Shown: positions 53,865 to 64,000 of the stretch, piece after piece
Layout of the letters: each line of letters starts with the position of its first letter
Numbering within the stretch: the stretch's first letter is position 1
DNA from: Blattamonas nauphoetae
Taxonomy: Eukaryota > Preaxostyla > Oxymonadida
Length of the DNA stretch: 64,000 nucleotides
NCBI GenBank assembly: GCA_033064195.1
Contig: JARBJD010000234.1
Location: 1 to 64,000 of the forward strand
Direction: 5' to 3'
The notes under the pieces: model-generated
What the model saw: only the letters and a program-made list of their open reading frames with translations
Told to the model about the DNA's origin: nothing
Database searches by the model: none
Translations under genes and position numbers: made by a program

Positions 53865-55093
53865 GTGCTCCTTTAGACGCTCGCTGTCAAAACAGCCTGG
53901 TTGGTCTGTGAGGACCCAAAATGACCACTTGGGGTGAGATCGGATCTCAGTCGGATAAACTCGTTTTTATTGCTCAATTCGACTTACGCAAACAATTTCG
54001 GTAAGAATACAGATAAAAGTAAAATAAATGTCGAAATGGAGAGATAAACTGAGAAAAGGGGGAAAAGTTAAAAGTGAGAATCCACAATGGCATTATCCTT
54101 TTGAATGGATTAAAAAGAAGAAACGGACAAATGTAAATTGGTATCTTTCTCACATATCTCGCTATTTTGTCCCTTCTTTCGAGTTTAAGAGTGTGAAACA
54201 GTCGCTGTATTTTTGAAGTTGCCTTTTCTGCTTTCAAAACGGAGTTTGACAATTGAATGACAGAATAATCTCAGACAAGGTATGCTTGAGTCAGGATTCG
54301 GAGCTGAAAGGTCAATTGACTCGAACATCGAAAGATCCTGTTTTTTCCTGTTCGCACAGAAAACTCTTCTGTGACGTCCGGGGTGATCCTCAAAATTATC
54401 TGATTCGACTGTGAGACATATTTCCGACAGAAATAGTTTCGAGATGTGTCAAAGCAGGAACAATTTCAGCTATAGTTGAGAGAAAGAAAGCAGGGCAAGA
54501 GAAAGGTGAGAGGAAAACATTCAGTACAAAAGTGATGAGAAAAGTGAGGACACACCATGAAAACGTGGAGTTTTGTTTGGTTCCATCGAAAAGCAACTTG
54601 ATGGGAACTGTCGGCATGAGTCGTGTTCACTTCAGCTTGACTGCTATTCTTGTCTGGTGAGAGAGAAATTCTGAGAATAGCAGGATTGTTGTCAGATGTT
54701 CAAAATAAAGATGAACACAAAAACAATAAACACCTTGAATTGGCTGAACAGTAACAATTGTCGAATCTGGCTGAATAGCTTGTCTGATTGTGGAAGAAAT
54801 TTGAAAAACAGTTTGAAAGAGTGTATTAAGTCAAACTGTGAAAGGAAGAGCGACTGGACGCGATTGGAGGAGAATGATTGGAAGATCAAACCATGTTGTT
54901 TCTTTTTCTCGTCACGTCAACAAGATTGTTTCTCAGCGTTTATTTTCTGAAACGATCATATGGATAAAAATCGTGAAATGGAGGCAAAATGGAAAAAGGA
55001 CGCTTCTGTCAGCGTTGCAGTTTTGCCTTCCCCACTGTAAGAACACGGTATTCTGAGAAAAACCTGAAAAATTAATCGCCTTGAATCCCCCCA
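53865..55093. other. gene-free, 1.2 kb
   Basis: AT-rich DNA with short frames on both strands, none with recognisable content. Confidence 0.5.
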
Positions 55094-57501
55094 CTACATC
55101 CTCTGCCCAAACTGCGGTTGAGGCGGAAAGCCATATTGTGTATTCTGATACGATGGCTGAGATATGATCTGTGGTGGCGGGCATTGGATCTGCGGCTGTT
55201 GCGGATATTGCATCTGCGGCTGTTGGGGGTATTGCATCTGCGGAGAGGGATATTGTGGGTTCTGATAAGGCGACTGATATTGCGTCTGAGGCGGGGACTG
55301 AATGTGGGTCTGCGTCAATCCCTGCTGAACACGAACTGTACTCCCCATCGCTGAGTACGGACTCACAATTTGGGGCGACGGGACGAATGCTGTCTGGGTG
55401 AGTGTTGGAGTGGGAGTGAAGGGAAGAGGGTTGGGAGATTGGAGCTGTGGAGTTGGTGATGGTTGGATCTGATAATTCCTGTTCTGCATGAGTTTGTTGA
55501 TGTCCAGTTTTGGGTGCGTGTGGCCGGGTTGTCGGAAGTTCGGGGAAGACATGGTGTTGACTAGAGTCAAATTAGGCGCCGTTTGGACAAGGTTGGATAT
55601 GACAGGGGATGGCACGGCTGGGGAAGGCAGAGTATTATAGGAAGCTGACAGCGAAGTGGTGTTAGTGATGGGAGTGGGCGGAAGTGGCTGCGGGAGCGAT
55701 AGTCTTCGATTTGCGAAGTCGATCGGATGATTCGGGACAGGGCTCGAAGGAAGAGAATTCAGCGCTGTTTGCTGTAATTGTGTTGTTGTCATGCCAAGGC
55801 CAAGCGACACTGTGCCCACATTGGGAGCAAAAGAAGGAGCAGGGGCTTGTCCAGGTTGGGAAACAAATTGTTGTGGGCCCGGTTTTGGCTTTGGCTTCGG
55901 ATTGGCGGGACGAGGGATGTTCATCGTGGTCTTGCTCGAAGTGCGGGTCAGACTGGGATCTAGTTCCCATTTAAAGAAGGTTTCGGTGTTGGAATAACCA
56001 GGGGGAGGGGTGAGGGTGATTGAGGGGTCGGATGGGGGGAGATTGGCGTGTTCTTCAGCTCTGCTGTCTTCAGGGACGAACTTATCGATCACTGCGTGTG
56101 CAAGCTCGTTGATTCTTGGGTAGGATAGGAGCTGGGCAGTGAAGGGACGTTTTGTGTAATCCTGGAGAGAGCAGAGGAATGACGATGAGAATAAGAAAAT
56201 AAGAAGGAGAATCAAAGGAAAACAAGTAATGCAATGCAGAAAATGGAAATGAACGCTAAGACTGCGTTTGCTGACCTTTTGGAGACACCACGAGATCACA
56301 CTCAACAATTCCTGCGAAAAACTCACGTGGCTCATTGCTAATTGATGTGCGGCTGCCATCTCCCCATGCAACTGAGAAAGAGCGCTTGTTGTCCACGGAG
56401 CCTTTCCATACACCATTCGGAAGACGACGACACCGAACGACCACACATCCACACGTGAGTCATATTGCGCTTTGTTGTCTGGATCTAATGACACGAGCTC
56501 AGGCGGCATGTAAGTGCTGAGAGGAAAAGAGAAAGATCGTGAGGTACGGAGAGAAGAAAGAGAAAGTGAGGGAGAAAGATGAGATGTGGGATGAAGAAGG
56601 GTGGGTGATTAAAACAGACTATGTTCCTTTCAATGCGGTCATAAACATCTCGTTTTCTTGAGTTTGGTTGATCTGCCGAGCTTCTCCAAAATCGCCTGAG
56701 GCAGAGAAGAGAGTTCACGAAAGACGATGAGGAATGGAAAAAAAGAATAATGGACGACAATGAGAAGAGAAGATAAATGAACACTAAATATTGGACAAGA
56801 TGGCAGATGAACGCAGACAGATTGTCAATTTCTCCTTTTTGGGATCGATCATCACGTTATCCGTTTTGAGATCACGGTGGATGATGTCCATCTTGTGAGC
56901 AGCATGCATGCCAATCAGTATTTGGGTGAGGAACGACCAGATAGTCTGAGAGGAGGCATTACGAAGAGGTGAGAGACGAGTTGAGAGGAGTGACAAATGA
57001 GAGACAATAGAACAACATGTGACGATGAAAAGGTGTATAAGGAAATGAAGGATTGGGGAAGGACAAGATATTGACCTCCTGGTCAAGCAAAGTCAGAAAT
57101 GAGGATTTGGCGAGAGAATCGACTGGTGGCACACCTGTTCGTCTAAGACGAGTCCATTGTTCTGAATATCGGTAAGAAATGCACTAAGCGCAGATCCTTC
57201 GATGAATTCCATCACAAGATAAAAAAAGTCTTCAGTGATCTCACATTCAATGAGTCTGGTCGCAAACGCAGTTTTGACACCCATAAGACATTGAGTTTCT
57301 CGCTGGAACGACTCAATTCGATTCGGTGTCTTTTCAATCTTTTTGATGGCATATATTTTGGATTCACGCTCTGCAGAGTAGACTTGTCCATTTGCGCCAC
57401 TTCCCAGCATTTTGATGATTGAATCTGATATATTAGTATAAATTTGGGAAAAACAAACACGTGTTACCGTTAATGACAAGTTCTTCTGGTTCGCTTGACA
57501 T
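55094..57501 (-). CDS. Ser/Thr protein kinase with Pro/Gln-rich tail
   Basis: Six exons, all in phase: 57501-57468, 57424-57135, 56945-56819, 56695-56620, 56516-56276, 56161-55094, giving about 611 residues. All kinase landmarks are present: Gly loop [20 protein letters not shown], catalytic loop [22 protein letters not shown], activation segment ending [27 protein letters not shown], and the terminal [11 protein letters not shown]. The DFG and PPEL motifs are each rebuilt exactly across introns, which strongly supports the model. It should be an active cytosolic Ser/Thr kinase, NEK-like in overall feel but not assignable to a family by eye. Residues about 330-611 are low-complexity Pro/Gln/Ser/Asn, ending in a QYPQQPQ-type repeat. 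Confidence 0.88.
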
Positions 57502-58547
57502 GTTTGTCTGACAAAGATGTGGATCCACCCTTTCTTTGGAAATCAGAAAAATAAGTCTATCTCGAAAACCGATGTGAAACTGAAACTCATTCTGGTAATC
57601 TGATTGATATGTGACCGCAACTAGATTACAAGATGTCTTCCTCTACAGAATTGTATTGATGAAGAAAAAACAACCGAACAATCACAGAATTAGAAACTCC
57701 AAAATAGTACATTGTCATCTGAAGTCTACCAGAATCATGACTCAATATTTTGAGATCATTTCTTTTCATCGATGAACAGCAGTTCTGTCTTCTCTCTGTA
57801 TGTTTCACATTCCCAAAATGCCAAGCAAACTGGTTTCCTCCTCCCAGTGGAGACAAACCCGTTCCTGTTGGCGAGAACAATGGCACTGAGCTGCCAAAGC
57901 AGACTAAGTAAGTTGTGTGATTGGAATATCTCGATGATGCACAACTATGATTCCCTGCTTCCATTCATCTTTCATCTGTTTTGATTTATTCACGCTCCCT
58001 CCTCATCTCATCTCTTTGTCTCCTTCTTTTTCCGTCTACAGGTTGCCTCAGTGGATTCCTCACATTTAATTTTTCTCTTTTGACTCGATTCCTCGTGATT
58101 ATGAAGGGAGCTTCTGTGGTCTCTCCCCTTCCATTATTGCACCATTGATCAATGTTTTGTTAGACCCCAACATGTTTATTAGATTATTGTGGATTTTCCA
58201 ATCGTTTTCTTCGTGTATACAAGCACTTGTCGTTTCAATCAGTTCTTCTCAGTTCCTCGTTTCTACCAGATACATCACACACTCATCCCATGTCATTTGT
58301 CTCTGTTGTCGTCCTATTTATTGGGATCAACTATCTCAATTGGTGTATTCCTTCATAAACGGCTTGTCGGACGGTTCTCTCTAATCACAGAAAAAACCCT
58401 TTCGCGTCGCTGATATCACCAAATTTCTCTCATTTCTCATTTCCCCCACCCCTTCACGTCATCGTCGTGTGTAAATTGCAGAAAGAAGAATAATATTCCA
58501 CAAAAGAGCGAGAGTGATGATTTGTTGAAGTGTCCGATTTCCAGTTT
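57502..58547. other. gene-free, 1.0 kb
   Basis: Short frames only; no motif recognised on either strand. Confidence 0.5.
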
Positions 58548-58990
58548 ATAGATCCACTCAAAACCCGGAATTTCTCCTAAACCCGGAACATGGGGGTTGA
58601 AAGATACATATTGGGCAAACTAAGAAAAAAATAAAATTTGAGAATTATAGACCGACGCAAATCAGAGAAACCCTCAAAATACCTCTTTTGGACCTGTTTG
58701 AATCAGGAGAACTGGTCATATCTTCACAACCTGTGAACCGATTTTGATGAAAATTTTCACAAAAACGTTTTTTTGATGAAACGAACAATTTGAGAAAACA
58801 TTGGAGAAAAAATGCTGGATATTTGGGAAAATAGAAAAAAACCCATATTTTTCTCGAGAAAAAAGTCTTAGAAAAAAATATCTTTCATTTTTTGAGCAGC
58901 TTTTGTCGAGATGTTTACGATAACAATGCACTTTAACATCATCGGATAAACACGCAACTTCGGGAAAACCCGCAACTCCAGATTCAAACA
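58548..58990 (+). repeat. dispersed repeat, copy with complete core
   Basis: Contains the 135-bp core (58548-58682), then an AT-rich body holding AAAACCCATATTTTTCTCGA (about 58838-58857) that is shared with 1060-1312, and ends near an ACCCGCAACTCC block (about 58969-58980). Within the core the phrase ACCCGGAA occurs twice. No open frame of note. The family has no visible terminal inverted repeat, target duplication or poly(A), so its class is unknown. Confidence 0.75.
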
Positions 58991-59710
58991 ACTGAAGTCA
59001 CCTCAAGCGTTCACATTTTAGGCATCCGGTATGGACCAATATTGCATTCAAAATCCACATTTATACCTCTAAATTTGGTGTCATCATCTCACAAGTTCTC
59101 ATTGTGGGACGATTTGAAGATGAAAGTGAAACAACTTGTTCCGCACGTTGCTTTGGAGGAGGAAGCGTGCTGCCGATTGGGAAATCGATTACATAACAGT
59201 AGTCATCCAGAAAACGATCCGATCGTCAACAGTTATCTCGAAAGAAAAAGGGGACAATTCGAAGACCTGGCTATCGTCTCTGGATGGATCGGAAAGTTCG
59301 GAAATTTCATTTTATGAAATAACGATTAGCGAAGACCTGTCAGTTTTGGAATCAGCAGTTTTTCTAACCAGTTTGAGCAGACAGATCGACGCGAACTGGA
59401 AGAAGCAAAACCTACTTAATCTTGCGGCATTGGCAGCCAAACATCCCTTAACGGCATCATCAAACACACACTATGATGATTTTGTTCTGAGCCATCCGAT
59501 CGCTGTGTTCGCCTGTGATTGTGTGCTTGTGATTCAACAGTCGCTGCAAGTGCTTTTCATCTCCTTCGAAATGCCTCTTTTCAACGTTCATCTCTTCGCT
59601 CTTGCTCGCTACCATAGCCCAACCAATTCTACCTCCCATACATCGTCAAGATCGCACTCCCAGTGAAAGACTGAAATCGTGTTCATTTTTTGCGGTGAGC
59701 GCAGCCTGTT
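58991..59710. other. unresolved region
   Basis: A plus-strand frame at 59136-59666 is long enough to notice and mildly helical (SAVFLTSLSRQIDANWKKQN), but has no ATG near its start and no recognisable domain. Confidence 0.3.
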
Positions 59711-60390
59711 TTGCATTCAGACCGGAGTCGTTCAACAAATCTACTTTCCTCATGTGTGGACGACAATGGCACTGACCACATCCTCCTTCTCAACCCACAC
59801 TCTGAACGGCTACGCTCACCTTCTCCTCTCCTCGAACAGCACCCAATTTACCGCCAATATGGAACGAAAAACACACAACCAGATCCCTCTTGTGGACCTC
59901 CTTCTTGTCTCTTCGCGAATTTGGACCCAGAAAATGATCGTGGGGTATCGAGACAGACGATGTCACAAAACGACGAGATTGGAGTGTCGTCATACGGCCT
60001 GCTGGATCCAGTCGCCTTTGGGGTGGCGTCTGAACACAAAACAATCCTGTTTACATCAATCAGGTGTGGGTTGGTTCAAATCCGACATCGAAACTAGTTG
60101 TGCTGCCAACATCTCGATACTCTCGTTCGCAGTCGATCTCACCAGAGCTGATGTCTGCAACAGAAGAAACACAATCGTTCGTCGTTTCTCCGATGGCTCC
60201 GACAGCATCGAACAGCGTGACATGGACACCTCCCGTCGCATCCTCATTGTCAGTCATTCTCAACTCTCTGCGGGAAACACGAGACCACAACAACGCCACA
60301 TTTAAACGGAAAGCTGCTCGGAACAAGTCTGACGTCGAACTGCCACGCAGACACACAGTCGTTCAGACATCAACAGAACATGTGCATCCA
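59711..60390 (+). other. coding-like plus-strand region, unassigned
   Basis: Two overlapping plus-strand frames (about 59711-60097 and 60064-60400) are Ser/Pro/Thr-rich and might be joined by an intron or frameshift near 60050. Neither starts with a good ATG. The region lies beyond the 3' end of the minus-strand beta-helix pseudogene. No domain recognised. Confidence 0.25.
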
Positions 60391-60401
60391 CGATTTGACG
60401 G

Positions 60402-62114
60402 TCAGTGTACGAACCATCCCTTCTTCTCGATATCACTCTCACCGTTCTCGTTTGTACTCTCGCAGTCTGTGAATTCTGCCTTCACGATCAGCGACTCTGC
60501 TGTCACAAGATCCGCACATTCAATCTTTATCGCTCCTCGTCCACTGTTGTCTTGAATGTCAGCGAATTGAGTGTCAGTGTATTGGAAGCAATCATCACAC
60601 TCACTTGCTCTGTGATGCTGATTGAATGAGTGTCGTCTGTGCGAGGAGAGATCGACGAGTCTTTTGTGGACGTGGCTGTCAAATCCAGGTTCAGATCTCC
60701 TGAAAGCAGAACTGCCATGGATTCTCCTTTCAGGTTCGACAGCGACGAGGAGAGAGAACGGCACGGCAGATGGGGATGTCCACAGAGTGCATGGTCAATT
60801 CCATTCGCATCGTCTTCAATCAGTGTCCCTCCTTCGTAAATGTTGAACAGATACGCAATCCCTCCACTCAACCCATTCTTTTCTGAGAACGACCACAGCT
60901 CAAGTTCCGCTGCGGTGAACACACTGCCCGACGGCAACGAAAGTCCACTCCCAACAACACTCGTCTCGTTGACCAGCCCTCGTTTGTCAGCTGCTGTTCG
61001 GATAAACATGCTGTGACCCGTTTTTTCTGTACCAGCTTTGTTCTCTGTTGAGTCGGTCCCAAACACCAGATTGCTCAGAACGAACGACCCTTCAACTCCC
61101 AGCGAGGACACATCAACAAACGACCCTCCTCCAACATCATCTGACGAACAGCTAGCGACTATTCCTGAAATCGACACAGATCCTGTTCCCGCCACCTTCA
61201 CCTGCATTCCTCCTCCTTCCCCACTCGCTGAGCATCCATCAAACAAGGAATCAACAATCGTCGCTCTTCCTCCACTCAGAACACTCACATGAACTCCTCC
61301 TCCTCCCAGACTCGTTCTACATGACGACAACTTCGTGTTCGTCAGCTCCAACTCTCAGCCATCATCCTCTCCACAGTTCGAGATTGTTACTTCGTTTGTC
61401 ACATCTCCAATCTTCAGCTTTTGTTCGTTCTTCACAGTGACTGCGATTGTCGATGCAGCTGCGGCATTCGAAGTGTGCGATGATGGTCCTGCAACAAAGG
61501 TACTCCTTGTCAGTGTCAGCGTGTCCTTTCCTGAGATCAGTTCCGGCAGAAGCACAGATCCTCTAGTTTGAGCCAAAAGCGATTTCACAAGCACGTTTCG
61601 AGTGTTCAGATCCAGTCCTGTCATCTCCACACTTCCTCCTTCCACTTTCAGAACATCTGCGTCGGCTGATGAATCTGCTGACTCCAGAGCGATCGAGCAG
61701 GATGTCAGTGCTGTCGATCCGAAACTGACGAGCTTCCTCCAATCGGTATGTTTGTCAGGATCAGATGTCCAACCGCTGTCAGAATTACCTTTTCTCGTGT
61801 TCCTTCCACACCCTCCATCTTCGGATTGTCCATTGTGATCGTCTGGCCTTCTCCAGCCACCAGCGAGCCGCCAGTCCACACTCAACATGATCATCCCCAT
61901 CGTCGTTCACTGCCAGCTCCTCTTCTGCCGATGTGTGGGGATACCAATAATACACCAGACTTCCTGCCACCCCGTTCATCTTCCCAAAGAACAGATTCCG
62001 TTGCGCACGAGTGAAGGCAACTGTGTTCTTTTCCGGTGTATACTGCGCACAGAAAAGCTTCAGAGGCTCCAACTTCGACCCTCTGACTCCAATCCATGCG
62101 ATCACACTTATCAA
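60402..62114 (-). pseudogene. broken beta-helix surface-protein gene
   Basis: Minus-strand frames follow one another with beta-helix character: 62114-61785 (LVYYWYPHTSAEEELAVNDD), 61900-61355 (FGSTALTSCSIALESADSSA; VTISNCGED) and 61351-60527 (LSSCRTSLGGGGVHVSVLSG; GEGGGMQVKVAGTGSVSISG), with a further short frame to 60402. The pieces at 61900-61355 and 61351-60527 are in the same frame, separated by one in-frame TGA at about 61352. At least two other changes of frame are present (near 61870 and 60560). The type matches the ectodomain of the 44196 receptor; no signal peptide, transmembrane segment or kinase part is linked. I judge it a dead family member, though unrecognised short introns could explain some breaks. 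Confidence 0.6.
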
Positions 62115-63479
62115 GACACTGACATTTTCAACTCGCGTCTGTCATCTTTTGGCTGAGACGATCCACAAGTCGTTTCTGTCTGTCGGATGTGGAGGCGATG
62201 GACAGTTTCATTAATCCGATCAGACAAAACAGCTGACTCGCTCGCGATTGAGAAACACATCGCTGAGATAAGAAGAATACACTCGCCTGGGCGCCCCTGC
62301 CTCTCTCCACTCACCGATCCACACGCCAGAATCGATGCTAGAAGGTGGATGCGTTCTGCTGTTGTATCTCACCGAACGGAACTGCGAGGCGATTCAGTGA
62401 TGCTCAACGACGACCGAAGATGAGAAGACAGCGAGCACGTCGAAGCGGCATCAACATAAAGAGGCGGTGGACGGTGATCATTCACTCTGCTTCACAATAC
62501 TCGCTGATCGAGAAGACAAAAACACGAAAGAGCTCAGCGAAAGCGACTCTCCCTCGTTCGTCAAGAACGTGTCTTCGCTGTTTGGCAGCGAGAAGCGCAC
62601 AAATGTCCACAGGCATAGCTAGATCGAGGAGAGAATTGTCGAGGATAGTGTGGTTGGGAGATGTCTCAAGATACGAAAAGTCAACAATGTGAGGACCACT
62701 TCCGATGGAAATGCGAGGGAAGAGGGAACTGATGAAGCTGGTGACAAAGGAGGACTTCTTCGCGAGAATTGCTTTCCAATCTTGGTTTGGGTGAAGTGTT
62801 GGTTGCCGCTCTATGGATTATTCTTCATCTTTCTCAGTTTTCCTATCCATTCTTGTTCTCCCTCATCACTCTCGTCTTCCTTTTTCCTTGTCTCAGGCCT
62901 CAAAATCTCACAATATCTCCATACACGTCTCCATCGACATGGCCATCTACATTCTCAACTTCGGTCAGATCGAACAGAAGTCTGAAGTGGTGATGCAGAA
63001 GAGGCTGTTCAATTCCTCTCGCATCAGCTGTTCCCCGACACAGCGATCATCTCAAAACAATCCAAACAGCCTCTGAGCACATCTGTCAACTCACCGCACT
63101 GGAGACAAATACGTTGAGAAGCTGAAGCAATTATGGAGGAAATCAAGAAAGGAGCAGAGCCAAAGAACAGGAGAAGGAGGGAGAATCGAAGAGAAGTGAA
63201 CAAAGAAGAGATGAAAAGAATGAAGAAGGAGAGAACAAGGAACGAGGGAGATTGAGCAACAAGAAACGAAAAGATGGAATGAGATTCGCTAATTCTCTCA
63301 TTCGACCTTCCACGATTTCAACACACTTTTCGAGTCGTTTTTTTTATGGTCGTGATCTTGATCAACCACACATTCTCATTCATTTCATGAGATTAAGCGT
63401 TCTCCAGAACAGATTATGATGAAATAACGGCGAAATAATGATGAAACTTGGAATATATCGAAATTTTGGGCCCCGGACA
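62115..63479. other. gene-poor, 1.36 kb
   Basis: Short frames on both strands; none convincing. A pyrimidine stretch with CTCAG at 62898 could be an intron end, but no matching exons were recognised. The part from about 63120 to 63260 is purine-rich. Confidence 0.4.
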
Positions 63480-63741
63480 CAAGTTGCGGGTTAATCCGGA
63501 GTTGCGGGTTAAATCGAGTACGTTTATTTGGTGCAAAACGGATGGCTGGTTGTGGAGAAACGATCCAAAAAAGTTGAGAAAAATGTAGGCATTGTTGCTG
63601 TATACAGTATTTTGAGGGTTTCTCTGATTTGCGTCGGTCTATAATTCTCAAATTTTATTTTTTTCTTAGTTTGCCCAATATGTATCTTTCAACCCCCATG
63701 TTCCGGGTTTAGGAGAAATTCCGGGTTTTGAGTGGATCTAT
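63480..63741 (-). repeat. dispersed repeat, inverted copy
   Basis: The core at 63607-63741 is the exact reverse complement of 58548-58682 (135 of 135 bp). Beyond the core the two copies diverge at once, but an ACCCGCAACTCC-type block recurs at 63480-63515 (minus strand), as in the other copy. The AT-rich body is replaced by unrelated sequence. Confidence 0.85.
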
Positions 63742-64000
63742 TATTCATATTGTGGAGTTGTGTCGTGGTTCAATCTGTGAGATTTCGACAGTGCCGGTAT
63801 TTTGCGAGAGTTTAGGGTGCTCATTCCGAATACTGCCTCTTGGACCGCGTATTCCCACCCCACATATGCAGACCTTTGAGATTGATCTCATCGATCTCAG
63901 CTTTTTCGATCTCAAAAAATAACTAGTGTTCAAATTCTCATAAAACTCGAAATATCGAAGTAAAAGACCCGCTATCCGTGTAGAATTTTGTTTATAAGCA
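63742..64000. other. gene-free right end
   Basis: No recognised feature in the last 259 bp; the window ends in non-coding-looking DNA. Confidence 0.5.

Noticed and set aside
60060-60085. tRNA T-arm-like sequence GGTTCAAATCC
   Set aside because: A five-pair stem can form, but no acceptor, D or anticodon arms are found at the right spacing on this strand.
1-64000. Retroviral, LTR, Polinton or other capsid-bearing elements
   Set aside because: No reverse transcriptase, integrase, capsid, polymerase B or long terminal repeat signals were recognised; the mobile elements seen are plain DNA transposons.

Overview
This looks like a nuclear segment from a protist, most likely an oxymonad (Preaxostyla) close to Blattamonas. 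Three things suggest this. There are many GT-AG introns, several of them very short (about 29-49 nt). The standard stop codons TAA, TAG and TGA are all used. Several expanded families (armadillo-like helical proteins, SPRY-like proteins, beta-helix membrane proteins with a kinase-like tail) resemble families I know from Blattamonas. The assignment rests on recognition, not a search. No rRNA, tRNA, CRISPR array, bacterial operon or virus-like element was found.

Layout. 1-7.4 kb is gene-poor: a 30-bp minisatellite, a dispersed AT-rich repeat, remnants of pogo-like and hAT-like DNA transposons, and a 1.67-kb element with terminal inverted repeats (TIRs) and 8-bp flanking direct repeats. At 7.5-14.4 kb is a long P-loop NTPase-like gene (Crinkler/RHS-like) interrupted by a 2-kb pogo-family transposon, possibly inside a short intron. 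At 14.5-16.8 kb is a secreted, membrane-anchored S41-type protease. From 16.9 to 25.9 kb lies a cluster of lineage-specific proteins: two armadillo/coiled-coil/SPRY-like genes, a coiled-coil LysM protein, a duplicated pair of helical proteins and a small SPRY-like gene. A whole-looking 3.5-kb hAT element with a perfect 8-bp target duplication sits at 26.0-29.5 kb, just upstream of that SPRY-like gene.

From 29.6 to 43.5 kb are a Ser/Pro-rich protein, a MIF4G-like scaffold with a Glu/Arg/Lys-rich coiled-coil tail (including about 15 near-identical 21-bp units), a third helical family member, an eight-exon helical protein with four 29-32 nt introns, and a small CBM48 (AMPK-beta-like) protein. 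At 44.2-50.5 kb is a 2,115-residue type I membrane protein with beta-helix and Ig/TIG-like ectodomain repeats and a cytoplasmic kinase-like domain lacking catalytic motifs. A truncated relative, another SPRY-like gene and a kinase N-lobe fragment follow. A six-exon Ser/Thr kinase lies at 55.1-57.5 kb. The last 6 kb are mostly decayed: a broken beta-helix gene and two inverted copies of a repeat sharing a perfect 135-bp core.

The genes form no operon or pathway. The common threads are signalling (kinase, pseudokinase, CBM48), surface or secretory proteins (beta-helix receptor, S41 protease), family expansion by local duplication, and DNA transposon activity. Gene models below join exons only where splice dinucleotides, reading phase and conserved motifs agree. 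Transcript evidence is absent.
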